A stretch of DNA of 64,000 bases from a virus. A program made the translations under genes and the position numbers. Position 1 is the stretch's first letter; the number at the start of each line of letters is the position of its first letter. The stretch covers positions 62,001-126,000 of the IMG/VR virus record IMGVR_UViG_3300034072_001378. The stretch is one strand, 5' to 3'. Positions 1 through 8,666 of the stretch are shown in pieces. A model generated the notes under the pieces. It did no database searches. It worked only from the letters and a program-made list of their open reading frames with translations, and was not told where the DNA came from.

Positions 1-38
1 CTGGCATTTGTGAAATAAAATAATTTATTGTCTTATTT

Positions 39-200
39 CTAGTTAATGTAAAATTTATTATTTTCATTTTTTCTAATCTTTAATATTTTATATTCATTTG
101 ATTTTAAATGCTTTAGTAAATTAACCGCATTTTGTGTTTTTGTTACAAATATATTAATTTCGTTATCTTTCTGTGTATAAATTGTATGTGTATTTAGCAT
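39..200 (-). CDS. Small hypothetical protein, 53 aa
   Basis: A leftward ORF of 53 codons starts at ATG 200-198, behind an AAGGAAATAAA ribosome site, and stops at 41-39. It is Lys/Asn/Ile-rich with no recognised domain. It follows the 114-aa gene upstream by 9 nt and probably belongs to the same leftward transcript. Its good ribosome site and tight spacing are the only support. Confidence 0.6.
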   Translation of the reverse strand: MLNTHTIYTQKDNEINIFVTKTQNAVNLLKHLKSNEYKILKIRKNENNKFYIN

Positions 201-209
201 TTTATTTCC

Positions 210-554
210 TTAAATTTCTAATTTTTCTTCGATTATAAATTCCCTTGATTCACAGAATTGTGATATAAAATCAAATAAATTAAATTTCGAAAGATTAAAA
301 TATTTAGATTTTATTTCACTATAATTATTTTCTAATTCATTAATTTCTTCTTCTGATCTTCTACATAATTCCCTCGGATAATATTTAGCATCCAATTTAG
401 CATATAGCTTTTTCATATCTAAGAAGAAACTTTCTATCTCTTCTTCTAAAGCAGGTATTAAATTTTCTAATTTTTCTTTATCTTTTGAAACGCAAACTGT
501 AGATGTTGAAGAACCGTCATATCCATTATCTTCTAGTATTGTTAAAATTTTCAT
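210..554 (-). CDS. Hypothetical acidic coiled-coil protein, 114 aa
   Basis: The protein is not recognised. Its centre (about residues 25-85) is rich in Glu, Lys and Leu with heptad-like spacing, which suggests a helical or coiled-coil segment. ATG is preceded by AAAAGGAAAT. A consensus early promoter on the same strand sits just upstream at 581-606, so this is the first gene of a leftward unit that continues into the 53-aa gene. Confidence 0.75.
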   Translation of the reverse strand: MKILTILEDNGYDGSSTSTVCVSKDKEKLENLIPALEEEIESFFLDMKKLYAKLDAKYYPRELCRRSEEEINELENNYSEIKSKYFNLSKFNLFDFISQFCESREFIIEEKLEI

Positions 555-580
555 TTTATTTCCTTTTATTTTAATAAATA

Positions 581-606
581 ATTATATACTAAAGAATATT
601 AAAGTT
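581..606 (-). promoter_or_regulatory. Early/middle-type promoter
   Basis: Read on the minus strand this is AACTTTAATATT followed by CTTTAGTATATAAT, which matches the repeated early promoter consensus of this genome. It lies 30-50 nt before the ATG of the 114-aa gene. Confidence 0.6.
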
Positions 607-853
607 AAATTAAATTACTAAAATAGTTCTTATTTTCATTAAATATTTCTATTATTTGATCTTTTGTTAAAGTATATTCAGTAAATGTATTTATTCTATA
701 ATTTGCAATATGAATTAATGTGTTGGATTTTATTTTAAAATTATTGCACTCTAATATATCTAGAAAAATTAAGCATATTGTTTTCTTCATTATTTCTAAA
801 TTTGAATTAATTAAATTATTTTTATTTTCTTTTAGTATTATATATTTTTGCAT
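605..853 (-). CDS. Hypothetical protein, 82 aa
   Basis: The longest ORF begins at 913, but that would overlap the upstream gene by 59 nt. The ATG at 853-851, 1 nt after the TAA of the 192-aa gene, is the better start and gives 82 aa. No domain is recognised. The protein is hydrophobic in the middle (ICLIFLDIL) but has no clear membrane segment. It is probably translationally coupled to the gene before it. Confidence 0.6.
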   Translation of the reverse strand: MQKYIILKENKNNLINSNLEIMKKTICLIFLDILECNNFKIKSNTLIHIANYRINTFTEYTLTKDQIIEIFNENKNYFSNLI

Positions 854-854
854 A

Positions 855-1433
855 TTAATACCAATGTTTATATTTAAGAACATTATTAATAGTATTTTGA
901 TTATATTCTTCATTTAAAATTGTTTTAATTGCTTTAACTATATTATATTTTGATTTTAAACTTCTAGCTCTTGGTAATTTCATAATCAATTTTTCAAAAT
1001 GATGACTATAAGGCAAATATCTATGAATATTTTTAATACAACTTGGGATAGCTATAATTGAATCAAATTCATATCTTTTTTCATAATCAATATAATTGTA
1101 TTGTCTCGCATGAAGATTTTGAATCTCTTCATTTAAAATTACATCTGATTCATCTTCGAGAATTATGTATTTTGAATCTTTTAAATAATCACCGTTATAA
1201 TCTGCTCGGTAGAAATATTCTTTATAAAGATTATATTTTGTGTATTCTATATTTGAAATATTAAATTCTCTTTTTAAAATTTTTGTTAAAAGATCATTTT
1301 GTTTATCTGATAAAGTTTGTTTTATTTCAAATTGATTTTTTAAAGATTCAAAAATTTTCTTTTCTGATTCATTTAAAGAACTCAATTCACTTAATGCTAT
1401 ATTGTATTTTTCGATTAAATTTGTGTTATTCAT
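855..1433 (-). CDS. Hypothetical protein, 192 aa
   Basis: No family is recognised. The N-terminal 60 residues look helical (Lys/Glu/Leu/Asn-rich). The rest has mixed composition, with several aromatic residues and a basic stretch near residues 150-165. The gene has a ribosome site (AAAAAGGAATTAAG) and its own early promoter at 1458-1483. It is the first gene of a two-gene leftward unit divergent from the late structural operon. Confidence 0.75.
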   Translation of the reverse strand: MNNTNLIEKYNIALSELSSLNESEKKIFESLKNQFEIKQTLSDKQNDLLTKILKREFNISNIEYTKYNLYKEYFYRADYNGDYLKDSKYIILEDESDVILNEEIQNLHARQYNYIDYEKRYEFDSIIAIPSCIKNIHRYLPYSHHFEKLIMKLPRARSLKSKYNIVKAIKTILNEEYNQNTINNVLKYKHWY

Positions 1434-1457
1434 CTTAATTCCTTTTTAAATTAAATA

Positions 1458-1483
1458 ATTATATACTAAAAATATTTAAAGTT
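1458..1483 (-). promoter_or_regulatory. Early/middle-type promoter
   Basis: The minus strand reads AACTTTAAATATT, then TTTAGTATATAAT. It is the same class as the promoter at 581-606, faces left, and is back to back with the late promoter at 1525-1532. Confidence 0.55.
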
Positions 1484-1512
1484 TTATTAAAATTTGAATT
1501 TTAAAGAATTTT

Positions 1513-1532
1513 TTGAACTTAAAATATAAATA
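1513..1532 (+). promoter_or_regulatory. T4-type late promoter
   Basis: TATAAATA occupies 1525-1532, exactly the T4 late consensus, and is preceded by the recurrent TTTTTTGAACTTAA element (TTGAAC at 1513-1518). It lies 30 nt before the first gene of the baseplate operon. Confidence 0.75.
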
Positions 1533-1562
1533 TTATAAAATAATCATAATGAGGTAACAATT

Positions 1563-1868
1563 ATGGGAAAGGATATAAAATTAATGCTAGATGAAAATCA
1601 AGATGGTATAATTTCACAAGATGAACTCACAATAGCAAAAGAGCTTCAAGATTTAAAAGATAAAATGAAAAAAAGTGAAGATCAAAGTAAAATGGCTTGG
1701 ATATCTTTAATAGCAATATTAGTTTTTACTGCATTTTTATTTAGTCCTTATGTTGATGTTACTAGAGTTGATGCAATAAGTGAATTTATTGGTATGTTTT
1801 ATATAACATTGGCTGGAGTTGTTGCGGCATATATGGGAACACAAGCTTGGGCTATGAGAAAATCATAA
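1563..1868 (+). CDS. Small membrane protein with EF-hand-like loop (holin candidate)
   Basis: The 101-aa protein starts with an EF-hand-type calcium loop (D-E-N-Q-D-G-I-I-S-Q-D-E, residues 9-20). A charged helix follows, then two hydrophobic helices (about residues 43-62 and 73-95), ending in a basic tail. A short protein with two membrane spans and a cytosolic charged part fits the holin size class, but no lysis gene adjoins it and it heads a baseplate operon, so a structural or membrane-docking role is equally possible. It is driven by the late promoter at 1525 and spaced 11 nt from the next gene. Confidence 0.75.
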   Translation: MGKDIKLMLDENQDGIISQDELTIAKELQDLKDKMKKSEDQSKMAWISLIAILVFTAFLFSPYVDVTRVDAISEFIGMFYITLAGVVAAYMGTQAWAMRKS

Positions 1869-1879
1869 AGGAAAAATAA

Positions 1880-2392
1880 ATGAAACTAAAAGACGCTATA
1901 ATAAAAGCATATGATACACATTGGAGTATGATAAATACTTTCACAGTTCAATTTGATTTTCCGTTTAGATTTAATAATTTATTAAAAACAAAATTCGATG
2001 ATTCAATAAATTTATGTATAAAATCAATCAATACACCCGATTTTCAAAATAATCCTATTGAATCATTTGTTGGTAATAAATGGAGAATTCAAAATGGAAG
2101 AGATGAGATTTATAAATTCAGTATAACGTTTAGAGATAAAGACCAAATGAGTTTATATAAATCTTTTTACAATATATATAGACAAACAAGAGAGCAATAT
2201 TTTGATAATTGTTCATTTAAGGTTATTATATATAAAGATTCTGATTATTCAAGTGAATATGATAAAAAATTTATGGAATTAAGTGGAACATTAATAGAAA
2301 GTGTTTCAAATTTAGCTTTTTCGAATGAAACGGGAAGTGAAATAGCTGAATTTACAGTAAATTTTAAATGCGTTTCGCCAAATATATTTTAA
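1880..2392 (+). CDS. Tail-tube-like / gp54-like baseplate protein
   Basis: The 170-aa protein resembles the tube-fold proteins of T4-like phages (gp19, and gp54/gp48, which share that fold). It has a beta-rich N-terminus, an NTPDFQNNP segment and a G-N-x-W-R-I motif near residue 66, and ends in a beta-strand-rich stretch. It lies at the start of the baseplate hub operon, before the gp26/gp51-like pair and four genes before gp48. That position suggests a tube-initiator or tube-cap role. The exact T4 counterpart cannot be assigned by eye. Confidence 0.6.
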   Translation: MKLKDAIIKAYDTHWSMINTFTVQFDFPFRFNNLLKTKFDDSINLCIKSINTPDFQNNPIESFVGNKWRIQNGRDEIYKFSITFRDKDQMSLYKSFYNIYRQTREQYFDNCSFKVIIYKDSDYSSEYDKKFMELSGTLIESVSNLAFSNETGSEIAEFTVNFKCVSPNIF

Positions 2393-2401
2393 AGGACGTA
2401 A

Positions 2402-3079
2402 ATGACTAATACACAAACAGAAACAAAATATGAGTACACAATAGAATTGGATAAAAAATACAAAGTTAGAAAATGGAAAGCAAAAGAGAAAAAAGAATTT
2501 TTGAACTTAATTAAAAAAGGTGAATCTTTAGATGCTTTAGCAGATATATTGGTTTATAATTGTATAGATGGTAAAGCAGCTTTTAATTCAGATGAGTTCA
2601 AATATTTTTTCTCAAAAATGAGACAAATAAGTTTAGGTAATGAAATAAATTTAGAATTTTATTGTGATGAATGTAAAAGTAAATTCTTAAAAACAATAGA
2701 ATTAGATAAAATAATAAAACCTTTATTTAGTAATATAAAAGATATAAAAACAAAAAATTATACTATAAAGATTGGTTCGATTAGAAATACAGATTTTTAT
2801 AAGCAAATAATAAGTTCCAATCCTGAAAATTCAAATGAATATGATTTTTATTTAAGAATTAGTTCTATAAATTCTAATGATTCTATGACATTAGAAGAAA
2901 TTGTTAATTTATTTGATAATATGGATATTGATGAATTTGATAGTATTTTTGAGCAATGGGAAAATATGAGATTTAAAATAGATGATACAACTTCAATTGA
3001 GTGTAATAATTGTTCACATACTGTTAGATATAGTTTTGATGAAGTTCCAGGATTCTTTCCTAGTTCTTGGTTTAAATAA
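2402..3079 (+). CDS. T4 gp26-like baseplate hub protein
   Basis: The 225-aa protein fits the T4 baseplate protein family (gp26/gp51). It has a basic N-terminus, a conserved-looking F-x-x-x-M-R-x-I-S-x-G-x-E core near residue 80, and two CxxC knuckles (C-D-E-C near 97-100 and C-N-N-C near 205-208) that could bind zinc. In T4, gp26 and gp51 are needed to assemble the central hub. The next gene is a diverged paralogue with the same layout, which supports the assignment. ATG follows AAAGGACGTAA. Confidence 0.7.
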   Translation: MTNTQTETKYEYTIELDKKYKVRKWKAKEKKEFLNLIKKGESLDALADILVYNCIDGKAAFNSDEFKYFFSKMRQISLGNEINLEFYCDECKSKFLKTIELDKIIKPLFSNIKDIKTKNYTIKIGSIRNTDFYKQIISSNPENSNEYDFYLRISSINSNDSMTLEEIVNLFDNMDIDEFDSIFEQWENMRFKIDDTTSIECNNCSHTVRYSFDEVPGFFPSSWFK

Positions 3080-3088
3080 GGATAAAAT

Positions 3089-3790
3089 ATGTACAAGTAC
3101 CCAGTTCAAATAAATTCAAAAAAATTTTTAATAGAACCATATAACACTGAAAGAGAAAAAGACTTATTAATTATGAGTTCATTTGAAATATATGATATGA
3201 ATGAAGTACTTAGAGTTCTTGGATGCTCACAAGAACTTATAGAATCATTAACAGATAATGAAAAAAAGGTGCTATTGTATAAATTTAGAGAAATATCTGT
3301 TGGTGATGAATTAAATATAAAGTTTAAATGCACCGAATGTAAACATCCAAATGAATCTTCAATTTCTTGTACTGATTTTATAACTGAACCAGAAGAATAT
3401 AATCCGGAAATAAAACAATTAGATATTGAAGTAAACGACGAGAATTTAAAATTTTTTTTAAACTTAAATGAAGAAGAAATTGAGAATTTGGATATAGATG
3501 AATATGAAGAACTATTGGAAAAAGTTCAAAAAAATCAAGTTAAATATAATTTTGTAAAAACTTGTAAATGCTTTAAATGCAAAGCAGAAAATAAATTTCA
3601 CGTTGGTGAACCTAAATATATAATAGAAAGTTTGTCGGAAGATACATTAATGAGTATGTACAGAACATATAACGATATGTGTATGTTTGGTAATTATAAT
3701 AAAAGAGACATAGATTCTTTATACCCGTTTGAAAGGACAATTTTAATAGGTTTAATCAATAAAACTAGAGAGGATATGAAAAAAGGATGA
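3089..3790 (+). CDS. Second gp26/gp51-like baseplate hub protein
   Basis: The 233-aa protein shares its layout with the preceding gene: the K-F-R-E-I-S-x-G-D-E core near residues 70-80, then C-T-E-C and later C-K-C-F-K-C pairs. The two look like tandem paralogues corresponding to T4 gp26 and gp51, though which is which is uncertain. The start lies 9 nt after the previous stop, with ribosome site AAGGATAAAAT. Its stop is 7 nt before the lysozyme-hub gene. Confidence 0.7.
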   Translation: MYKYPVQINSKKFLIEPYNTEREKDLLIMSSFEIYDMNEVLRVLGCSQELIESLTDNEKKVLLYKFREISVGDELNIKFKCTECKHPNESSISCTDFITEPEEYNPEIKQLDIEVNDENLKFFLNLNEEEIENLDIDEYEELLEKVQKNQVKYNFVKTCKCFKCKAENKFHVGEPKYIIESLSEDTLMSMYRTYNDMCMFGNYNKRDIDSLYPFERTILIGLINKTREDMKKG

Positions 3791-3797
3791 TATTAAT

Positions 3798-6149
3798 ATG
3801 AGAACATACAAAGAACAAATAAAAGTTCCAAATTCCGACACCATGACACCCGAAAAAGAAAACAAATTAAAGGGGTCAATTTCTGAGTTTTTAGAAAATT
3901 TAGGTGAAAGTAGTGCAGCTAAATATATACAGGAAGAATTTTCAACTATAAACCCTTATAGTAAACAAATAGAAAAAATAGAAAAAGAAAGAAATGAAGA
4001 ACTTGTAAAAATTTCAATGCTTAATTCAGGTATTTTAGATAAATTAGAAAGTATTGAAAAATCCCTTAAAAAGGGTCAAGATACTTCTGTACAAAGTATT
4101 GTTAAACCAACAGAAAAAACTGCTTTGCAGAAAGTAAAAGAAATACACACAACTAAAGCAGATAATTCATTTGGGTTATTTGATTTATTTTTAAGTGGTA
4201 TTCTTGGTGCTGGTATGTTATCATTCTTAAAAGGGTTTAAAAATATCGGACCTATCGCATTCGCATTAAAACTTGTTCAAATGGGTTGGGAAGGAATAAA
4301 AGATAAAATAAAAGATCTTGTAACATCTGTTGCTAAAAATCTAATGAAACCTATGGAAGATTTAATTCAGTGGATGCTAGAAAAATTAAGTAAAATACCT
4401 GGTTTAGAAGAATTTGGAACAAAAAAGAAAAATACAACTTCAGGAACAGAAAAATCAAAAGAAAAAACATCAACAACTGATAAAAAACCAACAAAAGCTC
4501 CAACCGCTGTTGATTCAGCAAAATTAGAAAAAGAAGTTGGTAAAGAAGTAGCAAAGGTTGGTGGTAAATCATTGGCTAAAAAGATACCATTATTGGGTTT
4601 GGGTGCCGCCGCAGCATTTGCTGTTGATAGAGTACTTGATGGTGATGTTGTTGGAGCAGGTATGGAAGTTGCTTCAGGTATTCTTGGTACTGTTGGACCA
4701 TTAACATTTGGAGCAGGTACTGCAGCAAGTTTTGGTGTTGATGCTGCTATTGCTATAAGAGACATTAAAAGAGCAAAAGAAGAAGTTATAACAAGATTAG
4801 ATGACGCCGGTATAATAGATAAAGGATTCTTTGGGGATACAACAATTGAAGATTGGGAAAGACTACAAAAATTACCAATTGAAGAATTAAGAATGCTTTC
4901 AGAGTTGGGAGATTTAGATGAAAATGATGAAGCTAGATTAAATAATTTAATATTTAAAATGGAACTTGAAAGAGTTAAAGAACCAACAAATCTTGAAGAA
5001 TTTAACGAATCAGGTGTTAAAGTAATTTTTAATGAAAGAGAAATATTAGCAGATGCATTATTAGAATCAGACAATAAATTACAAGATTTTATATTAAAAA
5101 ATCCATTTACTGAAGATAATGTTGAAAAAACTGAAACAGAAATAGACGGTAAGAAAGTTCTAGAAATAAAATACAAAGATGAAAATCTAAATGCGGAATA
5201 TATAAGATTAAAAGAAAAATATGATGAAGATTTCAAGAAGTATAAAGAAACAAGGGAAGCTCAATTAAGAAATGTTGGTGATGCTTATGATATAGACGGA
5301 AATACATTTTCTGAACAAGAGTATAATGCGTATCAAAATTTAAAAAATTCTGGATATATTAATACTTCGGATTTTTACAAATCCGCAGTTACCCAAAACG
5401 CTCAAAAAGATGTTGCGGCGGCATTGAATATGAATTTAAAAAATATTACAATACCAACAGGTTCTTTGGTTGATAGGATAAAGAAAAATGAAGGGTATAG
5501 ATTAACACAATACATAGATTCAGTTGGAAGACCAACAATTGGATATGGGCATTTAATAAAACCAAATGAAAGTTATTTAATGGGTGCTACTATAACACCC
5601 GAACAAGCTGAAGCATTATTTGCTAAAGATTTTGCAGAACATAAAGCAGCTGCGGAAAAAATACCATCATTTAATGAACATTCTAAAGCAGTTCAAGATA
5701 CTCTTATTGATATGACATACAATATGGGTCCTGCTTGGTATAAAAATTGGCCAAATACTATAAAAAGTTTAACAGAAAAAAATTATGAAACAGTTAAAAA
5801 TGATATTTTAAGTTCGCGATACGCTTCTCAAGTTAAAGGTAGAGCATTAGTAAATGCTAAGGTTTTTGAAAAAGAAGCAGAAGTTAAAAGTGCATCAGAA
5901 AATGTTTCAACACCAACAAGTGATGCAGTTGTTAAAACAAATGAAAATATAAATATTTTAAATAAAGAAAATGCTATAGAACAAAAGCAAGAAAAAGCAC
6001 AAACAGCCGAGGAAATAAATAAGAATTTAGTAAAAAATACGTCTAGTACAACAGTTGTTAATAATTATAATACAACATCTAGTTCAAATAATACATCTGC
6101 TGATATTCAAAAAGCACCTTTAAGTGCTTTATTTGGTTCATATTCATAA
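3798..6149 (+). CDS. Large baseplate/tail protein with GH24 lysozyme domain
   Basis: This 783-aa protein has a charged coiled N-terminus (1-100) and two hydrophobic glycine/alanine-rich stretches (about 125-165 and 260-320, possibly membrane-active). A Lys/Thr linker lies near 210-240 and a long acidic helical part at 330-550. A phage-type lysozyme domain spans about 555-700, and an Asn/Ser/Thr-rich tail ends the protein. The lysozyme triad is visible as Glu565, Asp574 and Thr580, with exactly the 9- and 6-residue spacing of T4 lysozyme (E11, D20, T26), followed by G-Y-G-H. It probably cuts peptidoglycan during tail penetration. In T4 this activity sits inside gp5, whereas here the gp5-like spike has none. 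Confidence 0.85.
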   Translation: MRTYKEQIKVPNSDTMTPEKENKLKGSISEFLENLGESSAAKYIQEEFSTINPYSKQIEKIEKERNEELVKISMLNSGILDKLESIEKSLKKGQDTSVQSIVKPTEKTALQKVKEIHTTKADNSFGLFDLFLSGILGAGMLSFLKGFKNIGPIAFALKLVQMGWEGIKDKIKDLVTSVAKNLMKPMEDLIQWMLEKLSKIPGLEEFGTKKKNTTSGTEKSKEKTSTTDKKPTKAPTAVDSAKLEKEVGKEVAKVGGKSLAKKIPLLGLGAAAAFAVDRVLDGDVVGAGMEVASGILGTVGPLTFGAGTAASFGVDAAIAIRDIKRAKEEVITRLDDAGIIDKGFFGDTTIEDWERLQKLPIEELRMLSELGDLDENDEARLNNLIFKMELERVKEPTNLEEFNESGVKVIFNEREILADALLESDNKLQDFILKNPFTEDNVEKTETEIDGKKVLEIKYKDENLNAEYIRLKEKYDEDFKKYKETREAQLRNVGDAYDIDGNTFSEQEYNAYQNLKNSGYINTSDFYKSAVTQNAQKDVAAALNMNLKNITIPTGSLVDRIKKNEGYRLTQYIDSVGRPTIGYGHLIKPNESYLMGATITPEQAEALFAKDFAEHKAAAEKIPSFNEHSKAVQDTLIDMTYNMGPAWYKNWPNTIKSLTEKNYETVKNDILSSRYASQVKGRALVNAKVFEKEAEVKSASENVSTPTSDAVVKTNENINILNKENAIEQKQEKAQTAEEINKNLVKNTSSTTVVNNYNTTSSSNNTSADIQKAPLSALFGSYS

Positions 6150-6160
6150 AAGGAAGATAA

Positions 6161-6994
6161 ATGGCAACAGAACAGAATAATCAAAGTGCAATGGTGTTGC
6201 ACTGGTATCCTGATTATATAGTAAACCCTATACATAAAAATAGATGTGTAAAAATAATCGTTAAAGAATCCCCTATGACAATACAAGGAAACTGGGATAC
6301 TTTGGCAACAGAGGCAGAAAAAAAAGCTAATGAAATACAAAAAGTTATTAAAGAATCAGGAGATTTATGGGCACAAGGTAAAAAGGTTTCTGATATTGAT
6401 ACAACCGGCGCAATAGAGAATACTAAAAAAATAAGAGGTGGAGACCCTATCTACGCTTGTTGTTTACCTTTACCAAACGAATTTTTAGATGCACAAAATC
6501 ATAACTGGCAAGCTGATCAAAGTTTATTATCTGATTTTGCTAATAAAATTCCTGGATATAGCACTGTGAACTCGGTTACGGCAAATGCCGCTCATTACTT
6601 TGGATTTAGAAAACCGATGGTTGATCCTGGATTATTTCAAAATTATACTGGAAGTACCCCAAGAGGATTTTCTATGAATTTTGATTTTATACCAAATAAT
6701 GAACTTGAAGCAAGAAATATTATGAATATTATATTAAATCTAAAGAAATTCTCACTACCTAGAGCTGTAATTGATGGCGTTGCATTATTAGCACCATTTA
6801 CATTTGAAATAGAACTCGGGAATGATTGGTTAAAAAAATTAATTAATATGAATGATGTTGTTATTACTGGAGTTACTACTAATTATGGTGCAGATGGTGG
6901 TATGCAAATGTTTTCTAATGGTGTACCAAAACACATAACATTACAATTAGACTTTGCCGAAAGATCATTAATACCTTCGCAATTCTATGATTAA
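6161..6994 (+). CDS. 48: gp48-like baseplate tail-tube cap protein
   Basis: The 277-aa protein matches the T4 gp48 (tail cap) family in layout. The C-terminal two-thirds hold the tube-like fold, with the segment P-G-L-F-Q-N-Y-T-G-S-T-P-R-G near 165 followed by M-N-F-D-F-I-P-N-N-E-x-E-A. In T4 this protein forms a ring on the hub from which the tail tube grows. The neighbours gp53 and gp27 agree. The gene is 11 nt after the lysozyme-hub gene and starts behind AAAGGAAGATAA. Confidence 0.8.
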   Translation: MATEQNNQSAMVLHWYPDYIVNPIHKNRCVKIIVKESPMTIQGNWDTLATEAEKKANEIQKVIKESGDLWAQGKKVSDIDTTGAIENTKKIRGGDPIYACCLPLPNEFLDAQNHNWQADQSLLSDFANKIPGYSTVNSVTANAAHYFGFRKPMVDPGLFQNYTGSTPRGFSMNFDFIPNNELEARNIMNIILNLKKFSLPRAVIDGVALLAPFTFEIELGNDWLKKLINMNDVVITGVTTNYGADGGMQMFSNGVPKHITLQLDFAERSLIPSQFYD

Positions 6995-7005
6995 AAGGAG
7001 AAAAA

Positions 7006-7488
7006 ATGACAAATTCAGTACTTAATTATGATTATGAAGAATTAGATGAATTTATTGTATCAGATTATACAAGTAAAAAAATTGATCTTTATAATATACT
7101 TCAAGAAATGAAAGATAATAATAGATTAAATGAGTTTTTTGAGGTTTATAGAATAGCAGATGATGATAAATTAGAAAGAATATCTTATGCTGTGTATGGT
7201 ACTACAGATTATTGGGATATATTACTACAATTAAATGATAGAAATCCTTTATTTGAATTACCTTATAATCTTGATACAACCTTTGAAAAAGCAGAAGCAT
7301 TTTGGGATTATTATGCAAACAGTATATATTTTCAAGCACCATTAGACAATAATTTAATACAAGAATTAATAGATGCAGAAATTGAAATAATGAAAGAAAA
7401 AAATGAAATTTATAGATTTATATATATAGTAAAAACATCAAAAATGAATGAATTTCTTAAAATCTTAAGAGAAAGAGATTACATATGA
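7006..7488 (+). CDS. 53: gp53-like baseplate wedge protein
   Basis: The 160-aa protein fits the T4 gp53 wedge family. A short N-terminal segment is followed by a LysM-like part (L-E-R-I-S-Y-A-V-Y-G-T-T-D-Y-W-D-I-L, about residues 62-80) and then helices. In T4, gp53 joins wedges to the hub and triggers star-to-dome closure. Its stop overlaps the start of the gp27-like gene by 4 nt, so the two are probably co-translated. Confidence 0.8.
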   Translation: MTNSVLNYDYEELDEFIVSDYTSKKIDLYNILQEMKDNNRLNEFFEVYRIADDDKLERISYAVYGTTDYWDILLQLNDRNPLFELPYNLDTTFEKAEAFWDYYANSIYFQAPLDNNLIQELIDAEIEIMKEKNEIYRFIYIVKTSKMNEFLKILRERDYI

Positions 7489-8651
7489 TCGTACTAGATA
7501 AATTACCTGAGCAAACAAGTGCATTAAGACACATTGAATATGAGCTTATCGATAATGTTGGTAAAACAATTAAATTACCTAATGAATATGTACCTGCATT
7601 TGAGTGTTTTTTTAAAAGACACACACCAACAGTTATGGGGTCGTTGCTTTATATTGATAGATTAGACCTTTCTAAACAAATAGATTTAAAAACATCTTCT
7701 GTAAAGGTTTATTATGTTGATTTATTTAATAAAATGTTTTTTAGAACATTTAAAATAATAAATATAAATGAAATAAAAAGTGAAAATGGTTTGAAAATGT
7801 TTGATTTTAAGTTAAGAGATTCTGTTTCATATTTTTTAGATAATCTTTATATTTCAAAATCATTTACAGGTAGTAGAGTTTCTGCTTTAACACAAATATT
7901 TTCTGAATATAATTTAAGTTCTAAATTAACTGAAACAAAATTAAAATTTCAAACAGAAGATGATGGTATAAAGGGTAATTTAGTTCTTAATAAGAATTTA
8001 TCTGTTCTAGATTTTTTTGAAAAAGAATTTCATAGAATAGGTTATTCTTTTTATCAAGATAAATCTGGTATGTACATAAAAAATAAAGAAAATTTACTTC
8101 CTGGTAAAATACCTGAAATTACATCACCATTTAGCCAAAGAATAACAAATCAATTTTATAAAAATAAAATTTATGAAATAATAACTGTTCCGACAAGTAA
8201 AGAAGAAATCGATAAGCAACCAAAGCAACAATCTTTTTACTATGATATTGAAAAAAGACAAATGATTAGTATTAATACAAATATTGGTTCTTTACAAAGT
8301 GAAATTACTTTAAATAAAGATAATTCTGATGTTCAAGAGACTGTTGGATTTAAAGCAAAATTTCAAAATAGAAGTGATTCAGCACAGCAAAAAACAGAAA
8401 TTATTGAACAATTTTTAAAATTAAGTACTTCTAAAATTGTTGTTAATGGTTATATAGAGAATGATATAAATAAAGTTATAGATTTAGAAATTTTAGGTGA
8501 AAAAGGTAATACAAAATCACATTTAGCTGGTGATGAGGTTAGTTCAGGTAAATACATTATTCTTTCTGTTACAGATAAAATTATAGCAGATAAAATGCTT
8601 CAGTTAATTGAAGTTGGAAGAAGCGATACTGGAAAGGTTAGTAAAGCCTAA
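7485..8651 (+). CDS. 27: gp27-like baseplate hub protein
   Basis: The 388-aa protein is close in length to T4 gp27 (391 aa). It has the mixed beta-barrel composition of the hub family that forms the trimeric socket for the spike. The assignment rests on length, on placement immediately before the gp5-like spike, and on a recognisable D-x-K-L-R-D-S-V-S-Y-F segment near residue 109. It overlaps the gp53 gene by 4 nt and is followed by the spike gene after 15 nt. Confidence 0.8.
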   Translation: MIVLDKLPEQTSALRHIEYELIDNVGKTIKLPNEYVPAFECFFKRHTPTVMGSLLYIDRLDLSKQIDLKTSSVKVYYVDLFNKMFFRTFKIININEIKSENGLKMFDFKLRDSVSYFLDNLYISKSFTGSRVSALTQIFSEYNLSSKLTETKLKFQTEDDGIKGNLVLNKNLSVLDFFEKEFHRIGYSFYQDKSGMYIKNKENLLPGKIPEITSPFSQRITNQFYKNKIYEIITVPTSKEEIDKQPKQQSFYYDIEKRQMISINTNIGSLQSEITLNKDNSDVQETVGFKAKFQNRSDSAQQKTEIIEQFLKLSTSKIVVNGYIENDINKVIDLEILGEKGNTKSHLAGDEVSSGKYIILSVTDKIIADKMLQLIEVGRSDTGKVSKA

Positions 8652-8666
8652 TGAAAAGGAGAAAAA

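Noticed and set aside
4367-5236. Long antisense ORF of 289 codons on the minus strand
   Set aside because: It lies wholly inside the lysozyme-hub gene, is Ser/Leu-rich as expected from reversed Lys/Glu/Gly codons, and has no ribosome site. Judged a frame shadow.
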